A stretch of DNA of 64,000 nucleotides from Oscillospiraceae bacterium (GTDB taxonomy: Bacteria > Bacillota > Clostridia > Oscillospirales > Acutalibacteraceae), in the NCBI GenBank assembly GCA_031262985.1, contig JAISGQ010000005.1, positions 19,866 through 83,865 on the forward strand. The letters run 5' to 3'. A model generated the notes under the pieces. The model was not told the origin of the DNA and ran no database searches. It saw nothing but the letters and a program-made list of their open reading frames with translations. Both the position numbers and the translations under genes were made by a program. Shown one piece after another: positions 35,711 to 44,037 of the stretch (positions are counted from its first letter, which is position 1; each line of letters opens with the position of its first letter).

Positions 35711-37123
35711 GTGACCAAAAGTAAAAGCTTAATCAAACTATCCATGACTGCGTTGCTTATTTTCGCGTTTGTTGCGGCGGCGTTTTTCTCCGATGGAGCA
35801 AAGTTTCCGCTCGACACTTCGGCGGCGGACGCGTCACCTGTTTTCAGCTTGAGTGTGGATAAATCCACAGCTTCTCAGGGCGACACGGTTACGGTTACGT
35901 TTGCCGTTAAAAACAACACGAATATGCCTGTTACCTCCTTCAGCGGACGCATTACCTACAACAAGAATTATTATCAGTATATGTATTTTGATTACATATC
36001 ATCGATGAACGGCACTGTTCAGTCGGATAACAGCAGCGATTATATTACGAACAATTCCGTGAAATTTGTCTTTTCAGATCCTTCAAAAAAGCTTATCCCC
36101 AATAATGGAGCAACCATTTCTTTCTTCAAGGTTGTTTTTCAGGTTTTAGACAATGCCCCTGTGGGCAATCCGTATTTCGGCGGCTTTATTGACGACTGCT
36201 ACGGCACGAATGAGTCCGATAACGACATTGCCTACACTAACCTAACTCCCGTTGTGCAAAAGAGCATAACCATAAAAACAACAACCACTACAAGAGCGAC
36301 TACCACTACCACACGAACCACAACCACAAAAACTACGACTACAACTACCACAAAAGCGACTACCAGCACAAACGCGATTATCGCGCCGGCAAAAAGCGCG
36401 AATTTGCAGTCCTTGCAGATATCGCCAGGCACATTGCAGCCGGAGTTTAATCCGAACAACGTGGCATACTCTGTCACTGTGCCGTATGAGGTTGAGGAGA
36501 TGCGGATTTTCGCCGTCTCCGCCGACAACGCCGCGTTTGTCGTGGGAAACGGCACAAAGCCGCTCGCTGTGGGCGTCAACATATTCACTATTACAGTCAC
36601 CGCCACAGACGGCACTCAGAAGGAGTACGGCTTGGTTGTCACAAGAGAAGCTCAGCCGGAAAGCTCCTCATCCGAGGAGGTGTCCTCCGATGAACTTTCA
36701 TCCGACACCGAGAGCGGGGAGGAGGAGTCCTCCCTCTACATCATCGACTCCTCCTTAAATGATATGCTGGGAGTGGACGACCGCCTCTCCGGCAATGAGG
36801 ACGACGGCAACACACTTCAGGGCAGTCCTATTAAAATAGTGGGAATTATTTTCGCCGAAATCGCGCTCTTCTTCTTCGGATTCCTCTCGGGCTTCTATAT
36901 CGACAAGGCGAATAAGCAGAAGCGGGAGGCGGAGGCACGCGCCCGCCGAAGCAGGAGGAGTCAACCACCTCGCCGCAAGGAGACCTACTACCAAGAACCC
37001 GAGGAATACGAGGAGTATGAGGAAGAGGACGAAGACGAGTACGAGGAGTACGAAGAGGAGTACGAGGACGACGAGGAAGAAGAATACGAAGACGAGGATG
37101 ACGACGACTACTATTACAGCTGA
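35711..37123 (+). CDS. Membrane-tethered cohesin-like surface protein 2
   Basis: A 470-residue protein: signal peptide (about 1-40), a cohesin-like sandwich (SPVFSLSVDKSTASQGDTV, then ISFFKVVFQVLDNAPVGN; residues 43-185), a Thr/Arg/Lys linker, a cadherin-like sandwich (LQSLQISPGTLQPEFNPNNV ... GTQKEYGLVV), a Ser/Glu linker, a membrane helix (IVGIIFAEIALFFFGFLSGF) and a cytoplasmic tail: first Arg/Lys-rich, then about 50 residues almost only of Glu, Asp and Tyr. The order parallels the protein at 32284, so the two are paralogues around the dockerin amidase. GTG start with GAGGGAG upstream. Confidence 0.75.
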   Translation: MTKSKSLIKLSMTALLIFAFVAAAFFSDGAKFPLDTSAADASPVFSLSVDKSTASQGDTVTVTFAVKNNTNMPVTSFSGRITYNKNYYQYMYFDYISSMNGTVQSDNSSDYITNNSVKFVFSDPSKKLIPNNGATISFFKVVFQVLDNAPVGNPYFGGFIDDCYGTNESDNDIAYTNLTPVVQKSITIKTTTTTRATTTTTRTTTTKTTTTTTTKATTSTNAIIAPAKSANLQSLQISPGTLQPEFNPNNVAYSVTVPYEVEEMRIFAVSADNAAFVVGNGTKPLAVGVNIFTITVTATDGTQKEYGLVVTREAQPESSSSEEVSSDELSSDTESGEEESSLYIIDSSLNDMLGVDDRLSGNEDDGNTLQGSPIKIVGIIFAEIALFFFGFLSGFYIDKANKQKREAEARARRSRRSQPPRRKETYYQEPEEYEEYEEEDEDEYEEYEEEYEDDEEEEYEDEDDDDYYYS

Positions 37124-37188
37124 TTGAGCTGAAACTACGGTTACTGTCACGCTGATTGAGCCGAAATTATCCTGACGAATTGACACAA

Positions 37189-37227
37189 AATGCAGACACA
37201 TGGTGAAAATCATGCACTGTCTGCATT
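37189..37227 (+). terminator. Hairpin after cohesin-like gene 2
   Basis: AATGCAGACA / TGTCTGCATT, 10-bp stem with an 18-19 base loop, 65 bases after the stop. Confidence 0.45.
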
Positions 37228-37270
37228 GCTGTTTTACGGTATTTTAAAATAACTGCAAAGGAATGAAAAT

Positions 37271-40200
37271 ATGACGCGCTTTCTGAAAATCCTGTTACCT
37301 ACCGCGCTTTTCCTGCTTCTATTTGTAGTGTTTTCAGGTCACACAGCCTATGCCGCCTCCTCTGTCAGAGTGACCTCCGACAGAGAGCTTGCCGTTGCGC
37401 TTAAAGACAAAAACGTGAGCGAGATAAATATAGAGTACACAGACGCGGTTATTTTTGAGAAAGTTTCCATATCAAGACCGCTTAAAATCACGGGAAATAA
37501 AGCGGTTATCTCCAATTCGGGCGACGGATTTATCGAGGTGCAGACAAAAGGCACGCTCGAACTCCAAAACATCACCATAGCCGGAGTAGAGGACTACCTC
37601 ATTCGTTCCTCCGGCAAAGTAGTCCTTTCAGGCGGTATCGTTATCAATAAAAATTTCGGCATACTTATACTCGCCCCGGGGAGTATGGAGAGTGACGGAA
37701 GTGCGGTCACGGCGACCTCCTCCGTTACAACCGCAGTAGGAGTAACCACATCCGGCGGCGAGGTTTCCCTTACGGGCATAAAACTTAGCGGAGGAAAGCC
37801 TGCGGGCGACCTTATCTTCATCTATCGCTCGAAGGGGACGCTTGTCTTTCGCGGAAGCTCTGAAATAATCTCCCCCGATGGAAACGCAATTAGGTCGGCT
37901 GTTGGGTATGACGACGACCAATCGGTGAGGATAGCCGAAAACGCCTCTCTGAGAGTAATCGCGGAGAAGGCGACCAACGACGACGGCTTCGCCGCCGCCG
38001 TTTTCATCCCCGAGCTGTCGTTTTCAATGGATGCGAAATCGACGCTGGAGGTAACAGGCAGCTACTCGGGGCTTTCCGTTTCCTCCCTCACGGCGGCACA
38101 GGGATGCACGATAAACGCCATGAACACAATAGAGAGCAATGTCACAAGATTGCTCCACGAAACGGGAGCGGTGACAATATACCAAAAGTCCTCCTCCATA
38201 GGAGCGGACAGCAACCTCATTTTAAGAGGGGCAGAGGGCATTGTGCTTCGCGGGAGCAGTGACCTTTCTCTGGGCAACAATTGCATTGTCTACAGCGCGC
38301 TTTCCTCCTCCGGTGTAGGAGATGCGATACACGCAAAGGGAGGAAAAGTATCAATAGGTGCTAACTGCCGCTTTGACGGATACGCTCCCGGGAGAATAAT
38401 TTTCGCCGCTAAGGACATCACTGTGGGAGAAGAAACCGCCTTCTCCTCCGAAAATACGAGCTATCCCTCAATGGGCGGGCTGTACTCCGACGCGTCTGTT
38501 ACCCTCCAAAACAGCAGTATGAAGGTGAACAATCTCACCGCCGACGGCTACGCGCTGTACGCAGACGGCTCTGTTTACTTAAAAAATTCCTCCAAGCTCG
38601 ACATACTCGGCGGAGGCGGCATCTGGAGCAAGGGGGACGCGGTGATAGAAAGCGGCTGTGAGGTAAAGCTGTCGGGTATGACAAAATACGGGATATATGC
38701 TAAGGGGAAGGTAGTCGCAGGGGAGCTGAGTACTCTCTTTATAGACTCCTTCGGCACGTGCATTTATTCGGGAAAGTCGATTGAGTTCCTGCAGGGGAGC
38801 AAGGCGACGCTCTCCGTCTCCGCGCTCGAGCCTGCTGTAGAGCTTGACGCAAAGAGCGGTGAGGAGGGGTATGTCCTGCTGTCGGGAGCAGAGGTCGATT
38901 TGTCGGGGACAAACTCCTCGAACGCCCAGCGCGGAGGTTTGCTGTTTTTAAACGGCAATCTGACGGTGGAGAACCACTCGCATCTCCGCGTCAAGTCGCC
39001 CGCCTCCTTCGGTATATACGTAGATGAGGGCGGCATTTTCGCAAAATCCGGAGGGTCTGTGCAGTCGAGTGCAGGCTGCGGAATCTATATAGACAGCGGC
39101 AACTGCGAGGTGTCGGGCGGCGCGTCGCTCTACTGCATGGGGTCGCTTGATTCGGGAATCAGAATACAGGACGGCTCGCTTAGCGTCTCCGAGGCTGAAA
39201 TTGTAGCGCAGGGCGGCAGATTCGGCGCGGAGCTTTTGGGAAAGGGCGACATTTTGCTCCGCAAGCCAACCTATTACGACATAAGAAGCACGGAGTTTAA
39301 CAGCGTTTTCATAGATAACGGCAAGCTCTCCGTCACCGACACGGCGTTCTCCGCGTGGTATCGCAAGGACGGAGTGAGAAACGAAAACACATGGTGGCAG
39401 GACGGGGCAAACGGCATAGACTTCTTTGAAATCCACACAAAGCTGACCCCCGACCGCTTGATGTACGCAGATTATACCTCCGCAGCCTCGGCGGTGTCGC
39501 AGAATTACGCGGGCGGCTCTCCCAAAGCATTTGACGGCATGGCGGAGAATATATCGGCGTGGAATCCCTATGACTGCACAAGAATCGCGCCATTCATGAC
39601 GCGTCCTGTCGCACTCTCGAACCTCTACTACCTCCCCGCCGGAAAATCCTTCTCGTGGATGCTTAGCGGCAGGAGCGTGCAGGGGGGAGGAGAAAAATTC
39701 GCCGTCTCCTCCATACTCGGCGAGGGGAATATCTATCTGAGTGAGGACGGCAAATTTACCTACTCCGCGCCGCTTGCCACAAGAGGAGTGCAGACCTTTG
39801 AGTTTACCGTAACAGGCTCAGACGGAGCAGTTTCGCTGCCTGCGTCGCTTAAAATAAACGTAACAAAATCAAAGCCCCCCGCCGCCTACACCTCCACCTT
39901 TGAGGTGCGAACCAATGCGGAGCTTCTGTCGGCTGTCACCGTCACCGATTTTGACGGGATGATTAACAATGTCGAGGTAGTGGACAAGCCGACGTTTGGA
40001 GAGCTTATTATGTCCTCCGACGGGCAGTTTAAATATGTGCCGGAGACAGGCTTTGCGGGGACGGATTATTTCACCTACGTTGCAGTTGACAACGACGGCG
40101 ACAAAAGCTCGCTGGCAACCGCCACCATCCTCGTCGGGCAGACGAGGTACTGCGCCGCCTTCAACGCAACTCACTTAGCTGCGAGGGATGAGGTAATCAC

Positions 40201-40888
40201 AGCCGGCTTCGACTACCGAGCGACTGCTCTGCCGGCGAACAATCAGGAGGCGACGCCCGCCGAAATAGCCGATGTAGTTATAACGCAAATGTCGCTCTAC
40301 GGGACGTTTGAGGCGGATAACGGCGGCTACTCCTACACTCCCTATGAGGATTTCGCGGGAACGGACACCATTAAATTTAAGCTAAAATTTTCTGACAAGA
40401 CCGAGAGCGAGGAGGCGATAATAAGCATTATCACCATCCCCAGCCAGAAGCCTTCGGTTTTCGACTACTCGCTTGAGTGCATAAAGAACCGCACTCTTTC
40501 AGAAAAACTGACCGCCGACGATATGGACGGCACTGTGGCGAAATATGAGATTACAGCTCTGCCGTCAAATGGAACTATCGAGCTTGACACGACTACGGGC
40601 GAGTTTGTCTATGAGCCGAGCCGCGGCTACACAGGCGCGGACAGCTTCTCGTTCGCCGTGTACGACAACGAGGGGCTGCGGAGCAACGAGGCGAGCGTCT
40701 CGGTGGAGGTGAAAACCCTCACTCAATCCCTTCGCGATTCGGGGAAGTACTTCGCCGCGGTGGTGTTTGTGGTTTTAGGAGTGTTAGCAGTTATAGTATT
40801 CCTCGCGCTTTTGGCCGTGCATATTGTGAGGAAGCGAAAGGACGAGGAGCGGGAGTACAGAAGACAGATGAAAAAGAAACTTCACTGA
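37271..40888 (+). CDS. Large membrane-anchored surface protein with repeat and Ig-like domains
   Basis: A 1205-residue protein: signal peptide (1-28); a long region (about 30-720) of short beta-strand repeats with G/S/N turns (e.g. SLTGIKLSGGKPAG, ITGNKAVISNSGDGFIEV) typical of right-handed parallel beta-helices; three tandem Big_9/cadherin-like domains (GMINNVEVVDKPTFGELIMS, then YVPETGFAGTDYFTYVAVDN, YTPYEDFAGTD, YEPSRGYTGADSFSFAVYDN); a C-terminal membrane helix and a Lys/Arg tail. The architecture suggests an adhesin or polysaccharide-binding protein. No catalytic site is recognised. Same C-terminal anchoring style as its neighbours. Confidence 0.75.
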   Translation: MTRFLKILLPTALFLLLFVVFSGHTAYAASSVRVTSDRELAVALKDKNVSEINIEYTDAVIFEKVSISRPLKITGNKAVISNSGDGFIEVQTKGTLELQNITIAGVEDYLIRSSGKVVLSGGIVINKNFGILILAPGSMESDGSAVTATSSVTTAVGVTTSGGEVSLTGIKLSGGKPAGDLIFIYRSKGTLVFRGSSEIISPDGNAIRSAVGYDDDQSVRIAENASLRVIAEKATNDDGFAAAVFIPELSFSMDAKSTLEVTGSYSGLSVSSLTAAQGCTINAMNTIESNVTRLLHETGAVTIYQKSSSIGADSNLILRGAEGIVLRGSSDLSLGNNCIVYSALSSSGVGDAIHAKGGKVSIGANCRFDGYAPGRIIFAAKDITVGEETAFSSENTSYPSMGGLYSDASVTLQNSSMKVNNLTADGYALYADGSVYLKNSSKLDILGGGGIWSKGDAVIESGCEVKLSGMTKYGIYAKGKVVAGELSTLFIDSFGTCIYSGKSIEFLQGSKATLSVSALEPAVELDAKSGEEGYVLLSGAEVDLSGTNSSNAQRGGLLFLNGNLTVENHSHLRVKSPASFGIYVDEGGIFAKSGGSVQSSAGCGIYIDSGNCEVSGGASLYCMGSLDSGIRIQDGSLSVSEAEIVAQGGRFGAELLGKGDILLRKPTYYDIRSTEFNSVFIDNGKLSVTDTAFSAWYRKDGVRNENTWWQDGANGIDFFEIHTKLTPDRLMYADYTSAASAVSQNYAGGSPKAFDGMAENISAWNPYDCTRIAPFMTRPVALSNLYYLPAGKSFSWMLSGRSVQGGGEKFAVSSILGEGNIYLSEDGKFTYSAPLATRGVQTFEFTVTGSDGAVSLPASLKINVTKSKPPAAYTSTFEVRTNAELLSAVTVTDFDGMINNVEVVDKPTFGELIMSSDGQFKYVPETGFAGTDYFTYVAVDNDGDKSSLATATILVGQTRYCAAFNATHLAARDEVITAGFDYRATALPANNQEATPAEIADVVITQMSLYGTFEADNGGYSYTPYEDFAGTDTIKFKLKFSDKTESEEAIISIITIPSQKPSVFDYSLECIKNRTLSEKLTADDMDGTVAKYEITALPSNGTIELDTTTGEFVYEPSRGYTGADSFSFAVYDNEGLRSNEASVSVEVKTLTQSLRDSGKYFAAVVFVVLGVLAVIVFLALLAVHIVRKRKDEEREYRRQMKKKLH

Positions 40889-40922
40889 GTATGGCAAATT
40901 CATTTTGCCATACTCAGTGAAG
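40881..40922. terminator. Bidirectional hairpin after the large surface protein
   Basis: TTCACTGAGTATGGCAAA / TTTGCCATACTCAGTGAA, a perfect 18-bp stem overlapping the stop codon. Confidence 0.75.
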
Positions 40923-40924
40923 GA

Positions 40925-40983
40925 GTTAAGTGCCATGAAATAAAATTTCGTGATGTGGAGTGCTGCGCCAACTGCCGCGCCAA
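40925..40983 (-). repeat. Tandem small-hairpin repeat, family C, copy 1
   Basis: CATGAAAT/ATTTCGTG and GCGCC/GGCGC type hairpins joined by short linkers. On the minus strand it resembles 46860-46955 (GGCAC, CACATCACG, ATTTCATGGCACTT), so it is a degenerate reverse copy. Confidence 0.5.
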
Positions 40984-40986
40984 TCC

Positions 40987-41388
40987 CTAATCGCTCATCA
41001 GCTTGACATAATACTTCCTGTCTCTCGGACCGTCAAACTCGAGGAAGTATATATTCTGCCATATCCCGAGCAGAGGCCACCCCTCGTCGATAATGACGTT
41101 GAGCTGACTGCCCGTCATGCTTGAGCGTATGTGAGCGTAGGAGTTTCCCTCGGAGTGGGCGTAGTCCTTCGAATCGGGAAATGCACGCTCCAGCCCGAGA
41201 AGAATATCCTTTCCCACATTTATGTCGGTGTTTTCGTTCATAGTGAGGGCGGCAGTTGTATGAGGACAGAAAATGACCGCCAGCCCCGACTCTATTCCGC
41301 CGGATTTTATAGCGTCCGTCACCTCTTTTGTGATGTTGTATACACCTGTTGTTTCGGTTCTGAGTGTAAATTCTATAAGAGTACCCAT
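40987..41388 (-). CDS. YjbQ/UPF0047 family protein
   Basis: A 133-residue protein with the family motifs GLAVIFCPHTTAALTMNEN, YAHSEGNSYAHIRSSMTGS and GTWQ-like LGIWQNIYFLEFDGPRDR. Members have weak thiamine-phosphate synthase activity; the His residues form a metal site. Complete, at the usual length. A neighbouring plus-strand gene starts 75 bases beyond its 5' end. Confidence 0.92.
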   Translation of the reverse strand: MGTLIEFTLRTETTGVYNITKEVTDAIKSGGIESGLAVIFCPHTTAALTMNENTDINVGKDILLGLERAFPDSKDYAHSEGNSYAHIRSSMTGSQLNVIIDEGWPLLGIWQNIYFLEFDGPRDRKYYVKLMSD

Positions 41389-41463
41389 AATTACCGCCTT
41401 TCTTATGCTACACCAAATTATTGCTACACCAAACTACGTTACTACACTGATTATATCGCAATT

Positions 41464-41946
41464 ATGCTCGTTTGTAAATTAAATTTACAGGAGGCGATTA
41501 AAATTACCATAAAGAAGAAGCTGAGTATCCTGACCGTGTTGTGTGCGGTACTGTGTCTGATAGCTGTTTTGTCGAATACTTTAGGCGATATCAGCACAGA
41601 CACCGTCACAATAAACCCCAGCAAATACGAGCCGCAGTACTTCCTCTCCGACAGCACAGAAAGTAGGGGAGAGGGAGGAGGAGAGACCGGCGGCGGGGAG
41701 GTCAACTCAGGCGAGGAGGACAATAGCAGTAGGGAAAACGGTGAGGAAACGGACAAAATCAACATAAACACAGCCACCGCAGAACAGCTTGCCGACTTCC
41801 TCCCGGGAATCGGTCCGGTGAAGGCGAAAAGCATAGTGGAGTACCGCGAGTCGGTTGGCAAATTCAACTCCGTCTCGGAGCTTATTGAGGTGAGCGGAAT
41901 CGGTCAGGCTACGCTTGACAAAATCGCGCCGTACTGCACGGTTTAG
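41464..41946 (+). CDS. ComEA-like helix-hairpin-helix protein
   Basis: A 160-residue protein: an N-terminal membrane segment (LSILTVLCAVLCLIAVLS), a Gly/Glu/Ser linker, and a ComEA-type HhH domain (ININTATAEQLADFLPGIGP, then SIVEYRESVGKFNSVSEL and VSGIGQATLDKIAPY). ComEA binds incoming DNA at the membrane during transformation. ATG 41464 has no ribosome site; a strong AGGAGG (41489-41494) instead precedes an ATT codon at 41503, which may be the true start. ComEC is not adjacent. Confidence 0.82.
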   Translation: MLVCKLNLQEAIKITIKKKLSILTVLCAVLCLIAVLSNTLGDISTDTVTINPSKYEPQYFLSDSTESRGEGGGETGGGEVNSGEEDNSSRENGEETDKININTATAEQLADFLPGIGPVKAKSIVEYRESVGKFNSVSELIEVSGIGQATLDKIAPYCTV

Positions 41947-41966
41947 GGAGCGGCAGCAATAAGAGC

Positions 41967-42133
41967 AACGCGGCGGCAATTTTAGAGGAACAGCTCAAAC
42001 GCAAGCACGCCCCTGCATGATTGGCATCGGCGCGATGTGCGACCCGTATATTCCGTTGGAGGACGAGCTTCGCCTGCCCCGCCAATGCCTTGAAATCATC
42101 GAGCGGCAGTTGTCGCTGTTTGAGGGAGTTTGA
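41967..42133 (+). pseudogene. Decayed paralogue of the radical SAM (SPL) gene
   Basis: Translated in two frames it reads NAAAILEEQLKRK, then (after a one-base loss) CMIGIGAMCDPY and LEDELRLPRQCLEIIERQLS, then LFEGV and stop. This is the segment around residues 45-97 of the intact gene at 26768, joined directly to its last residues. In the intact gene the 8-base word GAGCGGCA occurs at 27050 and 27608, exactly where the join lies, so a deletion of about 558 bp between direct repeats is implied. Confidence 0.88.
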
Positions 42134-42135
42134 AT

Positions 42136-43035
42136 ATGCAAAACCGCCTATTTGAAATCATCTACATCCTGCTGAATCAAAAATCCACCACGGCGCGGGA
42201 GCTTGCTGAGCGGTTCGAGGTGTCGCAACGGACTATTTACCGCGACATTGACGCGCTTTCGCTTGCGGGCATCCCCGTCTACACCGAGAAGGGCAAGAAC
42301 GGCGGCATATCGCTACTGCCGGACTTTGTTCTGAATAAATCGCTCCTCTCCGAAAAGGAACAGCAGGAGATTTTGTCGGCGTTGCAGGGCTTGGCGAGTG
42401 TGAAAACCGATGAAACCAAAGAGGTTTTGGGTAAGCTCTCCACCTTCTTCAAAAAACCCGCCGTCCCGTGGATGGAGGTGGACTTCTCCGACTGGGGTTG
42501 GCGAACCTCCGGCGCGTTCGCGGCGTTCAAGACCGCCATCATGGAAAAACGTGTCGCGGAGTTCGACTACTACAGTACATACGGCGAGAAGACTCGCCGC
42601 CGCGTCGAGCCGATTCAATTGTGGTTCAAATCGCGGGCGTGGTACATCCGCTGCTTCGATTTGGACAAGAACGACCTGCGGCTGTTTAAGCTGACGCGGG
42701 TGAAAAATCCCGCTGTGACCGACGAGCATTTCACCGAGCGGGATTTGCTTGCAGTCAAGCCTACTCCTCCCGAACACTCCCGCCACAAGCCGGATGTGAC
42801 GCTGAAAGTAAAAATCGCGCGTGAGATGACCTACCGCGTCTATGATGAGTTCGACGAGGATAATGTAGAAAAGCAACCGGATGGCAGCTATATCGTCGCC
42901 GTCACATGGCAGGAGGACGCTTGGGTGTACGGCTGGATTCTGTCGTTCGGTGAGTATATAGAGGTGCTGGAGCCGGATTATATCCGAGGGATTATCCGCG
43001 AAAAAGCGAAAAAAATCGCGGGAAAATATTTATAA
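42136..43035 (+). CDS. WYL-domain transcriptional regulator
   Basis: A 299-residue protein with an N-terminal HTH_11 domain (TARELAERFEVSQRTIYRDI, residues 19-38), a WYL ligand domain (AWYIRCFDLDKNDLRLFKLT, with the WYL motif read as WYI), and a C-terminal WCX extension (VYGWILSFGEYIEVLEPDYI). WYL proteins sense nucleotides or small ligands and often control stress genes. ATG 42136 follows GAGGGAG located in the end of the decayed gene; the TTG at 42130 is less likely. Confidence 0.92.
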   Translation: MQNRLFEIIYILLNQKSTTARELAERFEVSQRTIYRDIDALSLAGIPVYTEKGKNGGISLLPDFVLNKSLLSEKEQQEILSALQGLASVKTDETKEVLGKLSTFFKKPAVPWMEVDFSDWGWRTSGAFAAFKTAIMEKRVAEFDYYSTYGEKTRRRVEPIQLWFKSRAWYIRCFDLDKNDLRLFKLTRVKNPAVTDEHFTERDLLAVKPTPPEHSRHKPDVTLKVKIAREMTYRVYDEFDEDNVEKQPDGSYIVAVTWQEDAWVYGWILSFGEYIEVLEPDYIRGIIREKAKKIAGKYL

Positions 43036-43076
43036 TATGACACGACGTAGTCAAATTACGGGGTGTACAATAGTGT

Positions 43077-43182
43077 TATAGTTAATTACTTAGAAAACAC
43101 CAAGAAAACACGGGCGAAAAGCCCGAATTTGTGCGGTTTTCGCCCGTGGAGGCTTGATTGTTTTCTTGTTAATTTAGTATAT
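43077..43182 (+). repeat. Repeat family B, copy 3 (best preserved)
   Basis: TATAGTTAATTACTTAGAAA at the left end, CTTGTTAATTTAGTATA at the right end, central stem CACGGGCGAAAA/TTTTCGCCCGTG with loop around GAATTTGTGCG. Terminal inverted repeats of about 35 bp with a few bulges. It lies between the WYL regulator and the effector-binding gene. Confidence 0.88.
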
Positions 43183-43205
43183 AACGTGGCTTGGAGGATG
43201 AAAAT

Positions 43206-43673
43206 ATGCAGACAAAACGCATACAAAAAGACGTATTCGCGGTTATAGGCAAAGCTGGAGAGGGTGCTACGGCTAACAGCAAGGAGTGGATTCCTCCGCT
43301 CTGGCAGGAAGCCAACACGCATTTCAATGAGATTGCCGCTATCGCTAAAAAGGACGAAAACGGCGTACCGCTCATTTGGGGAGCGATGAACGATGTCACC
43401 GAGAACAATAAAATGTGGGGCGAACGCGGCAAATACATGGTGGGATGTGAAGCCGATATTGACGCTGAGCCGCCCGCAGGATGGCAAAAGTGGATTGTTC
43501 CCGCACAGACTTACTTGGTAGCGGAGTGTACGCAGGATACATACGGTGAGGTTTTTTCGTCTGTAGTGAACGACCCTAACATAAAAATCGTTGCTACGGT
43601 TCATGAACGCTATCCGCAGCCGAGTACGGGGATTTTGGAGCTTTGGTTTCCGATAGAGGTGGAAGGCAAATAA
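43206..43673 (+). CDS. GyrI-like/AraC effector-binding domain protein
   Basis: A 155-residue stand-alone SOUL/GyrI-like ligand-binding domain: KDVFAVIGKAGEGA, then PLIWGAMNDV, GCEADIDAEPPAGW and KWIVPAQTYLVAEC, ending ILELWFPIEV. Such domains bind small molecules or toxins. It probably acts with a separate regulator; the WYL gene upstream is a candidate, separated by repeat B. ATG 43206 follows GGAGGATG. Confidence 0.8.
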   Translation: MQTKRIQKDVFAVIGKAGEGATANSKEWIPPLWQEANTHFNEIAAIAKKDENGVPLIWGAMNDVTENNKMWGERGKYMVGCEADIDAEPPAGWQKWIVPAQTYLVAECTQDTYGEVFSSVVNDPNIKIVATVHERYPQPSTGILELWFPIEVEGK

Positions 43674-43722
43674 TTTCAAACTGTTTGCCGATATTGCAAA
43701 TCTTGTCTTTGCAAACGTCTAA

Positions 43723-44025
43723 TGCGATATTCTCCCGTCTGTACACCATTATCATTGGTGTACAGACGGGAGAATAACGGCGTATATAGCATACTCAGAG
43801 GGAAAGGCTGTTTCTGTCGCCGCTGTCTTAAATAATAACGGTGTTTGTTCCCTTGAATTTGTGGCAACTATCCCCGAGTATCGCCGTAGACACTTTGCCG
43901 AAGCGGCGTCAATCGCGGCAGTAAATGGTGCTTTTGCAAATGGTGCGAAGATTATCACCTTACGGGCATTTGACCCTGCAATAAAATTATACGAAAAACT
44001 GAGGGTCAAGACTTATGTATGTTGA
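43723..44025 (+). pseudogene. 5'-truncated GNAT acetyltransferase remnant
   Basis: An open frame without ATG: CDILPSVHHYHWCTDG, then AYIAYSEGKAVSVAAVL, CSLEFVATIPEYRRRHFAEA and GAKIITLRAFDPAIKLYEKL. This is the C-terminal half of a GNAT domain, with the acetyl-CoA loop RRRHFAEAA (normally RRxGxG/A). The N-terminal strand and helices are missing, and a perfect 20-bp stem (43728-43776) occupies the 5' end. Probably non-functional. Confidence 0.75.
43728..43776. repeat. Perfect 20-bp inverted repeat
   Basis: TATTCTCCCGTCTGTACACC and its reverse complement around the nine-base loop ATTATCATT. It sits in the truncated 5' end of the GNAT remnant and may terminate the upstream effector-binding transcript. 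Confidence 0.85.
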
Positions 44026-44037
44026 GGAGGAATAACC

